Shown: one piece after another, positions 1 through 8,915 of the stretch
Layout of the letters: each line of letters starts with the position of its first letter
How positions within the stretch are numbered: the first letter of the stretch is position 1
Notes under the pieces: model-generated
What the model was told of the DNA's origin: nothing
Seen by the model: only the letters and a program-made list of their open reading frames with translations
The model's database searches: none
Program-made: the position numbers and the translations under genes
Assembly (NCBI GenBank): GCA_910577475.1
Contig: CAJTLJ010000005.1
Span: forward strand, 62,001 to 126,000
Direction of reading: 5' to 3'
DNA: 64,000 nt
Origin: an uncultured Alistipes sp.
GTDB taxonomy: Bacteria; Bacteroidota; Bacteroidia; Bacteroidales; Rikenellaceae

Positions 1-311
1 TCGGCATCGATGCCGATCACGGGAATCACGGCCGTTGCGGTGCTGCCCTGATGCAGGGTGATAACCTCGCCGTTGCTCAACGTCAGCGTGTAGGTGCCGT
101 CCGTCTGCTTCACGTCGGTAATGGTCGCACCGTTGCGCATCAGCTGCGAAAGGGCCTCGATGTTCTCGTTCAACGCCACCACCTGGGTTTCGAGAGCCGT
201 CACACGGCTCTTCAGGTCGTTCACCTCGTCCCACAGGCCGTCGGTGTCGTCATTGCATCCCGCCAGGCAGACCGTCGCCGCCAGCGCGAGAATCGTCAGG
301 AATTTTTTCAT
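1..311 (-). CDS. Partial lipoprotein with DUF4988-like N-terminus
   Basis: The 5' part of a gene that runs off the left edge; about 103 residues are visible. It starts with a lipoprotein signal peptide ending LAGC (Cys19), so export and lipid anchoring are expected. A short heptad-rich coiled coil follows (about residues 27-60), then the beginning of a small beta domain (TLTLSNGEVITL). The same layout opens the 850-residue protein just upstream in the operon and the protein at 46195. It is the last visible gene of the minus-strand glycosaminoglycan operon, 18 nt after its neighbour. The catalytic or binding part lies outside the window, so the function is unknown. Confidence 0.8.
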   Translation of the reverse strand, partial: MKKFLTILALAATVCLAGCNDDTDGLWDEVNDLKSRVTALETQVVALNENIEALSQLMRNGATITDVKQTDGTYTLTLSNGEVITLHQGSTATAVIPVIGIDA

Positions 312-329
312 GAATTTATCTCTTTTTAA

Positions 330-2882
330 TTATTTCAATGCATTGAGCCAGGCGGGAACATACCCCAGACGCCGGCGAAGCTGTGCCTCGTAGAGCGACT
401 CGGGCTGTACGGCCGAGCCGTTGCTCTCGAGGTAGCGGATCTGTTCGGGGCTCTCGTCGAATGTGACCGAGGCGCCGTGCAGGCCGACGATGATGGGCGG
501 CATGGTCTTCCACCACTTGTCCGACGACAGCCACCACCGAAAGGGCGAGGCGCCGAAGTCGTGCGCCGCCCGGGTGACGTCGAGATTCCAGATCGTGAGG
601 TCGCCCAGATGGTTGGGCACGTTGGTCTCGTCGCCGCCGAAGCGCCACTGCACGAAACCGCCCCGGCAACGGTCCACGAGCGTTGCCCGGGGCTGCTTGG
701 AGTGCGACTCGAAGAAGGCGTCGTCGCCCCAGGTATTGTTCCAGAGCACAGCCCCCAGCGAGGTGTTCGAGACACCCGAAGCGTGGTACTGTCCGGCATT
801 CTCGAAGAAGCCCATGCCGGCCGTGGGCCGGTCCATCGCCATTCCGCTGCTGTGGTCCCACACCTTGCCGATGAAGATGCGCGATGAAGACTGCGACCGC
901 ACGCCGGCGTGACCGCGATTGCCGCTGATCTCGATGTCGTAGGCCGAGCAGTTGGCGCTCGACACGATCGAGGCGGCCTCGCTCACGTCGCGGAAATCGA
1001 CACGGCGGATCCACGAGTCGGTCACGCGCATCAGCTGCAGAGGCTTGTAGGCCCCGTCGTCCTTCCACGAGGCGTGATGCCCGAAATTCTCCTTCGAGTG
1101 GCCGGCGAAGGTCAGATCCTCGACCCCGACATTTTCATAATGGGGGAATTTGCGGATCTTCCAGCCGTATTTCGCCTTCACGACGTGCATCAGGGGCTCG
1201 ACGAAGGTCACCGTCGAACCGCTCACGGAGGCTACCTGATGGTAATCCTCGACCGTGACGGTCCGGATATCGGACATGTTTCCCTCGACGGTGTGCGGCG
1301 CGAGCTCCTCGGCCACGCACTCCGCATCCCTGCACGAGAGGTAGAGACACACCCAGTCGCCCGCCGAGATGCCCGTCGCCGATCCCACCTCGACCGAGAA
1401 GGTCCCGCGGGCGGCATCGGCCGTGACACTCGTCAGATCGGACATGCCGCTGTTGTGCTTGATGTTGATCATCACGGGCGAGGACCACATCTCGTCGGGA
1501 TTGTTGGGCAGGTTGGGCGAATCCATCATCAGGACGGTCTTGCCGCGTCCGGCGCCCTTCAGCACGAAATGGCCGCCGCGGATGAAGATCTCCTCGCTCT
1601 TGTTGTTGCCCTTGTCGTCCAGTTCGGTCTGATTCGCGGCCGACGGATCGGTGATGTTGTCGTCGTCGTTGTGCAGGACGAACGTACCCTCGGGGAAGTA
1701 GATGACGGCACGGGCGTTGGCATTGGCCTGGTTGTTCCCGCTGCTGTTTTTGCCCGTCAGCTTCAGTTCGGCGAGCAGCTTGACGAAGGCCTCGCGCGAG
1801 GAGGTGGCGCCCGTCGGATCGGCTCCGTAGTCCACCACGTTATAGACCTTGTAGCCCAGTCCCTCCACCTGGGGAGGAGCCTGCTCGCCGTGTCTGTAAC
1901 CGGCGTAGGAGTAGTCCAGCAGGACGTTCTCCTCGTTTTGCAGTTTGAAGTTGTTCCAGGCCTCGCAGCCCTCCTCGTCGATTCCTACGGTCAGCTGCAC
2001 GAAGTTCAACTTCACCATCTTGATGTAGTTCTCCTCGGAGGTCACGACGATCCGCACCTCCGCCTCGCGCTCCGTGCGGTTGCGAGCCGGGGCGGTAACC
2101 AGCAGACTCTCCTCGTTCAGGACGACCGTCCAGCCGTCGGGCGCCTGGATGAAGGCTCCGGCCACACCGCGCTGCACTGCGGCGAAACACTTCGTCTCGC
2201 CCAGCGCGAACCGGGCGCCGTCGGCACCCTCGATCACAAGCGAGAAGGTGTCGAAGACCTGAAGCGTCAGCCGGTCGCCGTTGCGCAGGCCGATCTCGAT
2301 CTTCCCGCTCTTTTCATCGTAATCCACCGTATCGAAGAAAGAACTGTAGCTGATCGTCGAGTTCCCGCCCACGGCATTCACGGGCTTGCCCTCCGCGAGC
2401 AACTTCTCCCACGAGGCTCCGCCGTCGTAGCTGACCTCCCAATACCCCTCGGCATCTACCCGCAGCCGGGGCGAAACGCCGTCGCCCGAGACAGGCCGGG
2501 CCGATACGGGCTCGCCCTTGCCGTCCAGCAGCGGGCGGAAGGTGGCGCCGTCGTCGAGGCTGTAGATCCAGAATCCGTCGGTATCGACGCCCAGCATCGG
2601 CACCAGAGCCTCGATCCGGTCTCCCAGCAGGACATCGACCGAAGTTCCGTTGCTGAGCTCCAGCACGTAACCCGTATCGGTCTGCCGGCAGCCGACCACC
2701 AGCGTCGACTCCTGCACCAGCGCATACAGAGCGGAGATGGAGCTGTTGATCTTGCCGACCTCGCTCTCGAGTCGAGCCACCCGCATCTTCAGCGAGCCGA
2801 CCTCCTCCCAGAGATCGTCGGTCTTCTGACAGGCCGAGAAGGTCAGCGCCAGACAGAAGATTCCAACCAAAAATTTCTTCAT
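330..2882 (-). CDS. DUF4988/DUF4955-type beta-helix lipoprotein, candidate PL29-like lyase
   Basis: An 850-residue lipoprotein (lipobox FSAC, Cys18) with a DUF4988-like N-terminal region: a coiled coil (about 25-55), then two small beta modules carrying YSLDDG- and YDGG-type motifs. From about residue 345 a right-handed beta-helix of the pectate-lyase superfamily begins (YNVVDYGADPTG, then YFPEGTF). The C-terminus ends in a DUF4955-like tail. Family knowledge: a Bacteroides thetaiotaomicron beta-helix protein in its chondroitin/hyaluronan locus (BT3328) founded lyase family PL29. The architecture and setting here make a similar glycosaminoglycan lyase plausible, but I did not align catalytic residues. 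It sits 8 nt after the sulfatase gene in the same operon. Confidence 0.7.
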   Translation of the reverse strand: MKKFLVGIFCLALTFSACQKTDDLWEEVGSLKMRVARLESEVGKINSSISALYALVQESTLVVGCRQTDTGYVLELSNGTSVDVLLGDRIEALVPMLGVDTDGFWIYSLDDGATFRPLLDGKGEPVSARPVSGDGVSPRLRVDAEGYWEVSYDGGASWEKLLAEGKPVNAVGGNSTISYSSFFDTVDYDEKSGKIEIGLRNGDRLTLQVFDTFSLVIEGADGARFALGETKCFAAVQRGVAGAFIQAPDGWTVVLNEESLLVTAPARNRTEREAEVRIVVTSEENYIKMVKLNFVQLTVGIDEEGCEAWNNFKLQNEENVLLDYSYAGYRHGEQAPPQVEGLGYKVYNVVDYGADPTGATSSREAFVKLLAELKLTGKNSSGNNQANANARAVIYFPEGTFVLHNDDDNITDPSAANQTELDDKGNNKSEEIFIRGGHFVLKGAGRGKTVLMMDSPNLPNNPDEMWSSPVMINIKHNSGMSDLTSVTADAARGTFSVEVGSATGISAGDWVCLYLSCRDAECVAEELAPHTVEGNMSDIRTVTVEDYHQVASVSGSTVTFVEPLMHVVKAKYGWKIRKFPHYENVGVEDLTFAGHSKENFGHHASWKDDGAYKPLQLMRVTDSWIRRVDFRDVSEAASIVSSANCSAYDIEISGNRGHAGVRSQSSSRIFIGKVWDHSSGMAMDRPTAGMGFFENAGQYHASGVSNTSLGAVLWNNTWGDDAFFESHSKQPRATLVDRCRGGFVQWRFGGDETNVPNHLGDLTIWNLDVTRAAHDFGASPFRWWLSSDKWWKTMPPIIVGLHGASVTFDESPEQIRYLESNGSAVQPESLYEAQLRRRLGYVPAWLNALK

Positions 2883-2890
2883 AAACGCAT

Positions 2891-4444
2891 CTATTTATTT
2901 GTTTCCGTATTCGTTTCGTCGTAGGGAATCCGGTCGGCGAGCACCCGTTCGCGATACCATACGTCGTCGGCCTCGCGCAGGAGCCGACCCAGCTCGCGGC
3001 ACAGCTCCGCCACCAGTTCGGGTTTCTCCGCGGCCGACAGCGGGTGCATCTGGTAGGGATCCGACAGATCGTCGAAGAGTAGCATCCGCTTCAGCGAGCC
3101 TGCACGGTCGATATCCAGTTCGAAGGTGTGACGGGCCGTCTTCAGGCCGCGCGCCTCGGCGAAGAATCCGTGCACGAGGCCGTCGGCACCGCGCTCCCCG
3201 TTCAGATTCCGCATGTAGAGCGCCGACTGCGGACGCCGGGCACCGGGCTCGTCGCGCAGGGCGGGCGAGAGGTCGGCCCCCTCCACGCTCTGCGGAATCC
3301 GGTCGGCCAGTCCGGCCAGCCCCAACAGCGTCGGCATGATGTCGACCGACGAGAGCAGCATGCCCTCGGTCCGCGGGGTCAGACGGCCGGGATAACGCAC
3401 CACAAAGGGGATGTTGAACGACTCGCGGTAGATCGAGTTCTTCGGATCGACCACCCCCTGCGAACACATCGTCTCGCCGTGGTCCGAGGCGAATACGACG
3501 ATCGTATTCTCCGCCAGCCCCAGCTCGTCCAGGGTCCGCAGCAACCGCCCGAACTCCCGGTCGATACCCGACACATTGGCTAAATAGTAGCGCATCGCGG
3601 GTGCTTTCATCAGGGTCGTGTCGGCGTTGGGCCGCACGTAGAGCTCGCCGAGCGACCGTTCGGCGTAGAGGGCGTAATCCTCCTCCATGCAATCCTCCGT
3701 CGACTCGTATGGCGAATGGGGCGGATTGTAGGAGATCATCATCAGAAAGGGTTTGCCGCCGTCGCGCTCGCCCTCCCGGTTTTGCAGGTAGGCGATGGCC
3801 TTGTCGGTCTCATGCTTCACGGACCACTCCTCCACATCGTGCCGCTCGCCCGCCGTATCCCAGTAGTGGGGATGCTTGTGGACGTCGAACGTGCCGTAGG
3901 AGTACCAGTAGTTGAAGCCGTGACGCCGCTCGGGACCCGTATAGGCATCCCACTCGGGCCTCCGGTCGCTCACGTAGGTGCCCGGACACTGGGGGTTGTT
4001 CTTCGTGGGGGCGTCGACGTGCAGTTTGCCGATGTAGGCGCAGTCGTAGCCCGCCCCGCTGAAGACGTCGCCGATGCACTCCGCATCGATGTCCAGGGTG
4101 CTTTCGGGACGCTCGGCCATGCAGTTCAGTACCACGCCGTTCCGCTCGGGATACATGCCCGAGAGGAGCATCCCGCGGTGGGGGCTGCTGACCGGGCAGG
4201 TACTCACGGCATCGGTCAGCACGACCGACTCGGCGGCGAAGCGGTTCAGATTGGGAGTCAGGACGGGGTCGCCCTGCCAGTTCACCTGCGAGGCGAAGGG
4301 CTCCTCGTTCCAGAACCCGAGCGCGCAGTTGCGCATCTGATCGGGAAACACGTAGATCACGTTGGGCTGCACGGGCCGATCTGCCGAGGCGCAAGCCGTC
4401 AGCACCGCTCCCGTCAGGGGTAATATCGCATTCTTCAGTTTCAT
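2891..4444 (-). CDS. Family S1 sulfatase (Ser-type), glycosaminoglycan locus
   Basis: A 517-residue exported sulfatase with a lipoprotein signal (LTAC, Cys18). The active-site motif S-x-P-x-R is Ser86-Ser-Pro-His-Arg90. This Ser would be converted to formylglycine by an anaerobic sulfatase-maturating enzyme encoded elsewhere. Metal-binding segments are visible as VFPDQ near the start and FASDHGE around residue 320. Its place between a PL8 lyase and a PL29-like protein suggests removal of sulfate from chondroitin/dermatan sulfate. It resembles the GalNAc-4-O-sulfatase type that accompanies GH88 and PL8 genes in Bacteroides, but the exact regiospecificity is inference. It lies 6 nt from the PL8 gene. 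Confidence 0.9.
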   Translation of the reverse strand: MKLKNAILPLTGAVLTACASADRPVQPNVIYVFPDQMRNCALGFWNEEPFASQVNWQGDPVLTPNLNRFAAESVVLTDAVSTCPVSSPHRGMLLSGMYPERNGVVLNCMAERPESTLDIDAECIGDVFSGAGYDCAYIGKLHVDAPTKNNPQCPGTYVSDRRPEWDAYTGPERRHGFNYWYSYGTFDVHKHPHYWDTAGERHDVEEWSVKHETDKAIAYLQNREGERDGGKPFLMMISYNPPHSPYESTEDCMEEDYALYAERSLGELYVRPNADTTLMKAPAMRYYLANVSGIDREFGRLLRTLDELGLAENTIVVFASDHGETMCSQGVVDPKNSIYRESFNIPFVVRYPGRLTPRTEGMLLSSVDIMPTLLGLAGLADRIPQSVEGADLSPALRDEPGARRPQSALYMRNLNGERGADGLVHGFFAEARGLKTARHTFELDIDRAGSLKRMLLFDDLSDPYQMHPLSAAEKPELVAELCRELGRLLREADDVWYRERVLADRIPYDETNTETNK

Positions 4445-4450
4445 ATTCCG

Positions 4451-7400
4451 TTATCTCTTTTCAAGCAGTTTCACCTCGCGGGTAGCCCCTTCGCGGCACG
4501 TGAACTCCAGCGTCGTCGCGGAGGCGTCGGAGGTCGCGATGCGGCAATGGGCCGACGGTTCGGCCAGCTCCCACCTTCCGGCGAGCGTCACGCTCAGCGC
4601 AGAGGGCAGGGAAGGGTTGTCGATCCAGTCGCGGGAGTAGATGCTCCGTTCGATCCGCTTGCCGTCGGCATCGAAGCGCTCGTCGCTCTCCCCCTCGTAG
4701 AAGCGCAGGTCGGGATCGGCTACGCTCAAGGTGAGCTCCGCTCCGTCGCGGCTCTCCATGTAGAGGCAGGGCAGCGACACGGACCGCACCGCACCGCCGT
4801 TCTCCACGTCGCCCGGCTCGAAGACAGCGGCACCCAGCGTGCCGCTGCCGAGATCGACGACGGCGTGGCAGTTCCGGTCGGCCGACACCACCCGGTAGGG
4901 CGAGCGATACGCATACTCGGCCCGCTCGGCATCGGAGGGGTGCACCGCCACCATATATTCGTAGCGCCCGTCGCGCACCCTGCCGCTGCCGTGGTCGATC
5001 CAGGCCGTGGCGAAGTCGTTCTCGGTCGGGGCGTCGGTCTCCTCGTGGGGCGTCCGCTGGCGGGAGCGGCGCACCGTCACCTTGCCCTGCGGCACGAACC
5101 AGGCGTTGCCGCATCCGTCGACCAGCTGCACGGAGCCGTTCCGGTCGATCCGGCAGGGCAGCTCCGTCACCTGTTCGCCGTCGACGAACACCGGTGCGTC
5201 GGACGAGGGGAGGAAATTTTGGAACAGCGTGGTATGCAGGCCGCCCTCGGCGTCGTTCTCGATATCCGACCCCAGGCAGATCACCCGGTTGTCGAAGAGG
5301 AACCACGACTTGCGGGCCCGCAGCGAACCGTTGTACTTGTCGTGCTCGTGCAGCTTCAGCCCATAGGCTCCCGAACGGCCCCGGTGGGTGACGCCGCCGG
5401 CGAAGCTCTCGTCCGAGAGGAGCATCTCCTCGTAGCCCGAGCAGGTATCCACGTTCAGGACGTTGGCCTTCAACCGCTCCATCGGTATTTCGAGCGCCGT
5501 CGTTCCGGGAATATGACACCAGTCCCAGCCTTCGCGGCGGAAACCGCTGCCGAAGGCCGACACGGGTTCGCCGTCGCCCAGCAGCTCCAGACTGCCGTGC
5601 GTCAGGTAGCGCCCGTAGTGGTTGGCCCCCTGATAAATCTCGGCGGCCCACACATAGCGGCTGTGGCCCGCCACGGTCACCAGCCAGTCGCCGCGGCGGT
5701 GCGACAGCGAAGCGTTGTAGCCGTAGACGCGGGTCCCCTCGGGGCTCTTCTCGGGCCGGATCCCCTGCACGGCGAATCGGCGGCTGCGGGGATCGCTCTC
5801 CGGCACCAGCCGCATGTAGGCCGCCGCCAGCTCCCGGTCGACCGCCTCGCGGCCGTCGGACGTACCCGCCTCGGCCAGACGCCCGAAATGCCAGGGCACC
5901 AGCTCTCCCTCGCCGTCGGGATGTCGGCCCGACATAGCCAGCGGGAAGGAATTCAGGTTGCAGTAGAAACGCATCTCCAGCAGCGCCCGCTTCAGCACCT
6001 CGCGCCCCTCGGGCGAGACTCCGAACCGGGTGCCGTTCAACAGCCACACGGCATTCACCGCGCCGTCGAAACCGCCCACGGCATAGGCCGGGTAGTGGTG
6101 GCGGTGGTGGAATACCGTACCGTCGCTCTTGAAGCAGGCGGCGGTGCCTTCGGTAACCTTGTAGCCGTTGTCGATCCAGCGCGAGAAGGCCTTCAGATAG
6201 GCAACCTTGCGGGGTGTGTCGGACAGCATCAGCAGGCTTGCCAGCCGCCCCGTCATCGAGGTATTGAAGGCGTCGATATCGATTCCGTCCACCTCCGGAC
6301 GGATCTTCACCTCGCCCACGCCCGAAAACCATTCCATGGCCCGCTGCACCTCGCCGTCCAGCCCGGCCCCGACCAGCACGTCGCGCATGAGCACGGGCGC
6401 CGTATAGAAGTTGCGCATGCTGTAGCCCAGGTGGTGCAGCGTACCCAGACCGCTGCCGGCCGCGAAGCCCTGATCGAGCAGGTGGCGGGTCAGCGTGAGG
6501 TACATCTCGGCCAGCTCCCCGCGCTCGGCCGGGTCGGTCGAACGCCGGTAGCGGACGGCCATCTGGAACAGCAGGTCGTTGCACTGGCGCAGCAGCTGAC
6601 GGCTGTCCGAAAGTCTCTTCTTCATGTCGGCACCGCCCAGATTGATATAGGTCTCGGCGTAGCGGACGAAGAAAAGGGGCTTTCCCTTCACCGTCCCGTC
6701 GGCATTCCGGGAGATGCCGTAATCGGCGAACTGCTTGCGCAGCGTCTTCATCGCCGGGGTCTTTCTCCCCTCCAGCAGCAGCCGTTGCAGACGACCCAAC
6801 ACGGTGTCCATCTCCCGCTGCTGCTCCGCGGTGACGGCCGCCTCGGGTGCGATGTCCAGCTCCCGGCGCCACGACTTTAGCAGCACCAGCCAGTGGCTGT
6901 TCGTCCGGGCGTTGATGAACGGGGCCTGGAAATCGGCCGTATGGTGCCGCACGTCCTGGAACGACGCGGGAATCCAGTGGTCGAGGTAGAGCTCGCCCCG
7001 CTTCGCACCCCGCACGGTCACCACCAGTTCGTCCATCCCCTCCTCGGGCGTCCCCTCCATGTCGCGGTCGAAGGCCACCCAGGCTCCGCGCCAGCCGGTG
7101 AAGCCCAGCCCGTAGTCGAACCGGGCGCAGGTGCGGCCCTGTTTGCGGAACTCGAAACGCAGCTCGCCCCCGACCGCCTGCGGGGCATAGAGCCAGAAGA
7201 CGAAGGTCGACACGGAGGTCTCCTTCGGATTGGGGTTCTCGGCCAGGTAGCCGATCGGCCGGCGCAGGACGATCTGCGCCCCCTCCCGGCTCCACTCCCA
7301 GCGGGCGGAGCGGAGGCCGTGTTTGTAGTGTTCGCCGCTCGTCGAGAGCTTCGAACCCCTGCCGGCCGAAAGCGGCGAAGCCGACTCCTCGAACGAGAGG

Positions 7401-7489
7401 AGCCGGCCGCCGAAATCATCGGTCTGTTGAGCTGCAGCCGCTCCGCCCGCCAGCACGGCGAGCGCGAGCGCCAGAATCCATTTCTGCAT
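4451..7489 (-). CDS. PL8 chondroitin/hyaluronan lyase (chondroitinase ABC-like), copy 1
   Basis: A 1012-residue secreted lyase. The chosen start gives a signal peptide (WILALALAVLAGG, cleavage near AAA-QQ) and has a purine-rich site just upstream; the open frame extends further 5' but overlaps GH88. The fold order is N-terminal jelly-roll carbohydrate-binding-like domain, alpha/alpha toroid, then beta-sandwiches. Residues matching the chondroitinase ABC catalytic set are His462 and Tyr469 (FHH followed by PAY), Arg522 (SGRHP) and Glu617 (AEIYQG); His-Tyr and His-Arg spacing agrees with the family. It should cleave chondroitin/dermatan sulfate and perhaps hyaluronan by beta-elimination, giving unsaturated sugars for the GH88 encoded 17 nt upstream. 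It is a paralogue of the gene at 8916. Confidence 0.92.
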   Translation of the reverse strand: MQKWILALALAVLAGGAAAAQQTDDFGGRLLSFEESASPLSAGRGSKLSTSGEHYKHGLRSARWEWSREGAQIVLRRPIGYLAENPNPKETSVSTFVFWLYAPQAVGGELRFEFRKQGRTCARFDYGLGFTGWRGAWVAFDRDMEGTPEEGMDELVVTVRGAKRGELYLDHWIPASFQDVRHHTADFQAPFINARTNSHWLVLLKSWRRELDIAPEAAVTAEQQREMDTVLGRLQRLLLEGRKTPAMKTLRKQFADYGISRNADGTVKGKPLFFVRYAETYINLGGADMKKRLSDSRQLLRQCNDLLFQMAVRYRRSTDPAERGELAEMYLTLTRHLLDQGFAAGSGLGTLHHLGYSMRNFYTAPVLMRDVLVGAGLDGEVQRAMEWFSGVGEVKIRPEVDGIDIDAFNTSMTGRLASLLMLSDTPRKVAYLKAFSRWIDNGYKVTEGTAACFKSDGTVFHHRHHYPAYAVGGFDGAVNAVWLLNGTRFGVSPEGREVLKRALLEMRFYCNLNSFPLAMSGRHPDGEGELVPWHFGRLAEAGTSDGREAVDRELAAAYMRLVPESDPRSRRFAVQGIRPEKSPEGTRVYGYNASLSHRRGDWLVTVAGHSRYVWAAEIYQGANHYGRYLTHGSLELLGDGEPVSAFGSGFRREGWDWCHIPGTTALEIPMERLKANVLNVDTCSGYEEMLLSDESFAGGVTHRGRSGAYGLKLHEHDKYNGSLRARKSWFLFDNRVICLGSDIENDAEGGLHTTLFQNFLPSSDAPVFVDGEQVTELPCRIDRNGSVQLVDGCGNAWFVPQGKVTVRRSRQRTPHEETDAPTENDFATAWIDHGSGRVRDGRYEYMVAVHPSDAERAEYAYRSPYRVVSADRNCHAVVDLGSGTLGAAVFEPGDVENGGAVRSVSLPCLYMESRDGAELTLSVADPDLRFYEGESDERFDADGKRIERSIYSRDWIDNPSLPSALSVTLAGRWELAEPSAHCRIATSDASATTLEFTCREGATREVKLLEKR

Positions 7490-7506
7490 AGCGCGTCCCT
7501 TTCCGA

Positions 7507-8715
7507 TTAGAACAGCGGTTCGCCGGCTTCCACACGACCCTTGCGGATCAGCGCCTCGAGGAAATAATAGTCGGCATAGTTGAGCGGCACGTCGATATTG
7601 CTGCCGTGCGGGAGCGAACCGACGGAGTGCATCAGGATGAAGCCGCCGTTGGTTCCCGGTTCGGCGCGGTAAGCGGGCGACGAAAGCGACCCGACGAGGG
7701 CGTCGGCGCGCTCTTTGTGCGCCGCATCGTTCGTGTAGGTATAGATCTCGTAGAGCGCCGAGGCGATCACGGCCGCCGTCGAGGCGTCGCGGGGTTCGTC
7801 GGGAATGTTCGGGGCATCGAAATCCCAGTAGGGGATGCCGTCCTCGGGCAGGTTCGGATCGTTGAAGACGAAGTCGCAGACCTTCAGGGCGTGATCCAGA
7901 TACTTGCGGTCGCCCGTAATGCGGTAGCAGGTGGTGTAGCCGTAGACGGCCCACGCCTGACCGCGCGCCCAGGCCGATTCGTCGGCATATCCCTGCGCCG
8001 TGCAGCGGCGGCGCACCTCGCCGGTCGTCAGATCGTAGTCGACCACGTGGTAGCAGCTGGCATCCTCGCGGAAATGCTCCTGCATGGTGCGGTCCGCGTG
8101 GCGCACGGCAATATTATAATAGGTGCTGTCGCCCGAGAGTTCGGTCGCCTTGAAGAGCAGCTCGAGATTCATCATGTTGTCGATGATGACCGGACACTGC
8201 CACCCCCGCTCGGCCTGCCAGCCGCGGTCGGCGTCCCAGGACTGGATGACGCCCGGCACCTCACGGAAACGGGTAGCAAGCGATTTGGCCGTCTGGACGA
8301 TCACCGGCTCGTAAGCCTTCTCGCCGGTCAGGCGCAGACCGTTGCCGTAGCTGTCGTAGATCATGAAACCCACGTCGTGATGCCACTGGAGGTACTGGAT
8401 GGAGTCCAGATTCTCGGTGTGGCGCCGTGCATGCTCGGCCCATGTCTCGTCGCCCGTCAGCTCGTACATGTACCAGAGCGTGCCGGCGAAGAATCCGCTC
8501 ACCCAGTCGTCCGTGGGCACGTAATCCACCTCGCCGTTCTTATAGGTCGACGGAATCCGCACTTCGCCGGTCTGTTCGCTGGCCCGCATCAGATCGCCGA
8601 TCTGCCGCTTCGCGATTTCGATGTTCTCGTCTATGATCGAGGTTTTCTTGCCGCCGGAGCAGGCCGCTCCCGAAAGCACCAGCATCAAAGCTAAAAGTCG
8701 CAAAATCGATTTCAT
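7507..8715 (-). CDS. GH88 unsaturated glucuronyl hydrolase
   Basis: A 402-residue protein with a lipoprotein-like signal (SGAACS). It belongs to GH88, which hydrates the 4,5-double bond of the delta-4,5 uronic acid left by lyases and so splits unsaturated glycosaminoglycan disaccharides. The two family aspartates are visible as Asp114 in HHDVGFM and Asp179 in IIDNMMN, and the alpha6/alpha6 barrel pattern continues through WARGQAWAVYGYTT. It is the first gene of the minus operon, with a TATATTTG -7 element at 8761-8768. It acts after the two PL8 lyases and the sulfatase encoded nearby. Confidence 0.95.
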   Translation of the reverse strand: MKSILRLLALMLVLSGAACSGGKKTSIIDENIEIAKRQIGDLMRASEQTGEVRIPSTYKNGEVDYVPTDDWVSGFFAGTLWYMYELTGDETWAEHARRHTENLDSIQYLQWHHDVGFMIYDSYGNGLRLTGEKAYEPVIVQTAKSLATRFREVPGVIQSWDADRGWQAERGWQCPVIIDNMMNLELLFKATELSGDSTYYNIAVRHADRTMQEHFREDASCYHVVDYDLTTGEVRRRCTAQGYADESAWARGQAWAVYGYTTCYRITGDRKYLDHALKVCDFVFNDPNLPEDGIPYWDFDAPNIPDEPRDASTAAVIASALYEIYTYTNDAAHKERADALVGSLSSPAYRAEPGTNGGFILMHSVGSLPHGSNIDVPLNYADYYFLEALIRKGRVEAGEPLF

Positions 8716-8915
8716 GTAGGTTTTTTAATATTAAAGGGTTAATATATTCGCAATATCGTACAAATATACATCTTTTTTTCGACTATTTAACAACCCGACT
8801 CCACTATCGAACATTTCTTTCATTTTTTTATTTTCACCGGTTGGCATTCCGATTATTTTGCGTATTTTTGTACGATAGTACGCATAATATACAACCCGCC
8901 ACGACCGGATAGAAC
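8716..8915. promoter_or_regulatory. Divergent promoter region of the glycosaminoglycan locus
   Basis: A 200-bp AT-rich spacer between the two divergent operons. Each strand carries a Bacteroidetes -7 element: TATATTTG read on the minus strand at 8768-8761 and TATTTTTG on the plus strand at 8863-8870. The two sit in a mirrored 16-nt sequence (GTATNTTTGTACGATA) that differs at one position, followed in both cases by AT-rich DNA ending in ACCC. This suggests one regulator controls both operons; no regulator gene is visible in the window. Confidence 0.7.

Noticed and set aside
909..2924. 671-codon open frame opposite the PL29-like gene
   Set aside because: Composition is typical of antisense to a GC-rich gene (Arg/Gly/Val/His-rich, no domain), and the minus-strand protein has clear domains.
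4451..7954. Longer start for PL8 copy 1 (1167 residues)
   Set aside because: The extra 155 residues are GH88 coding DNA read in another frame; the signal peptide and upstream purine-rich site point to 7489.
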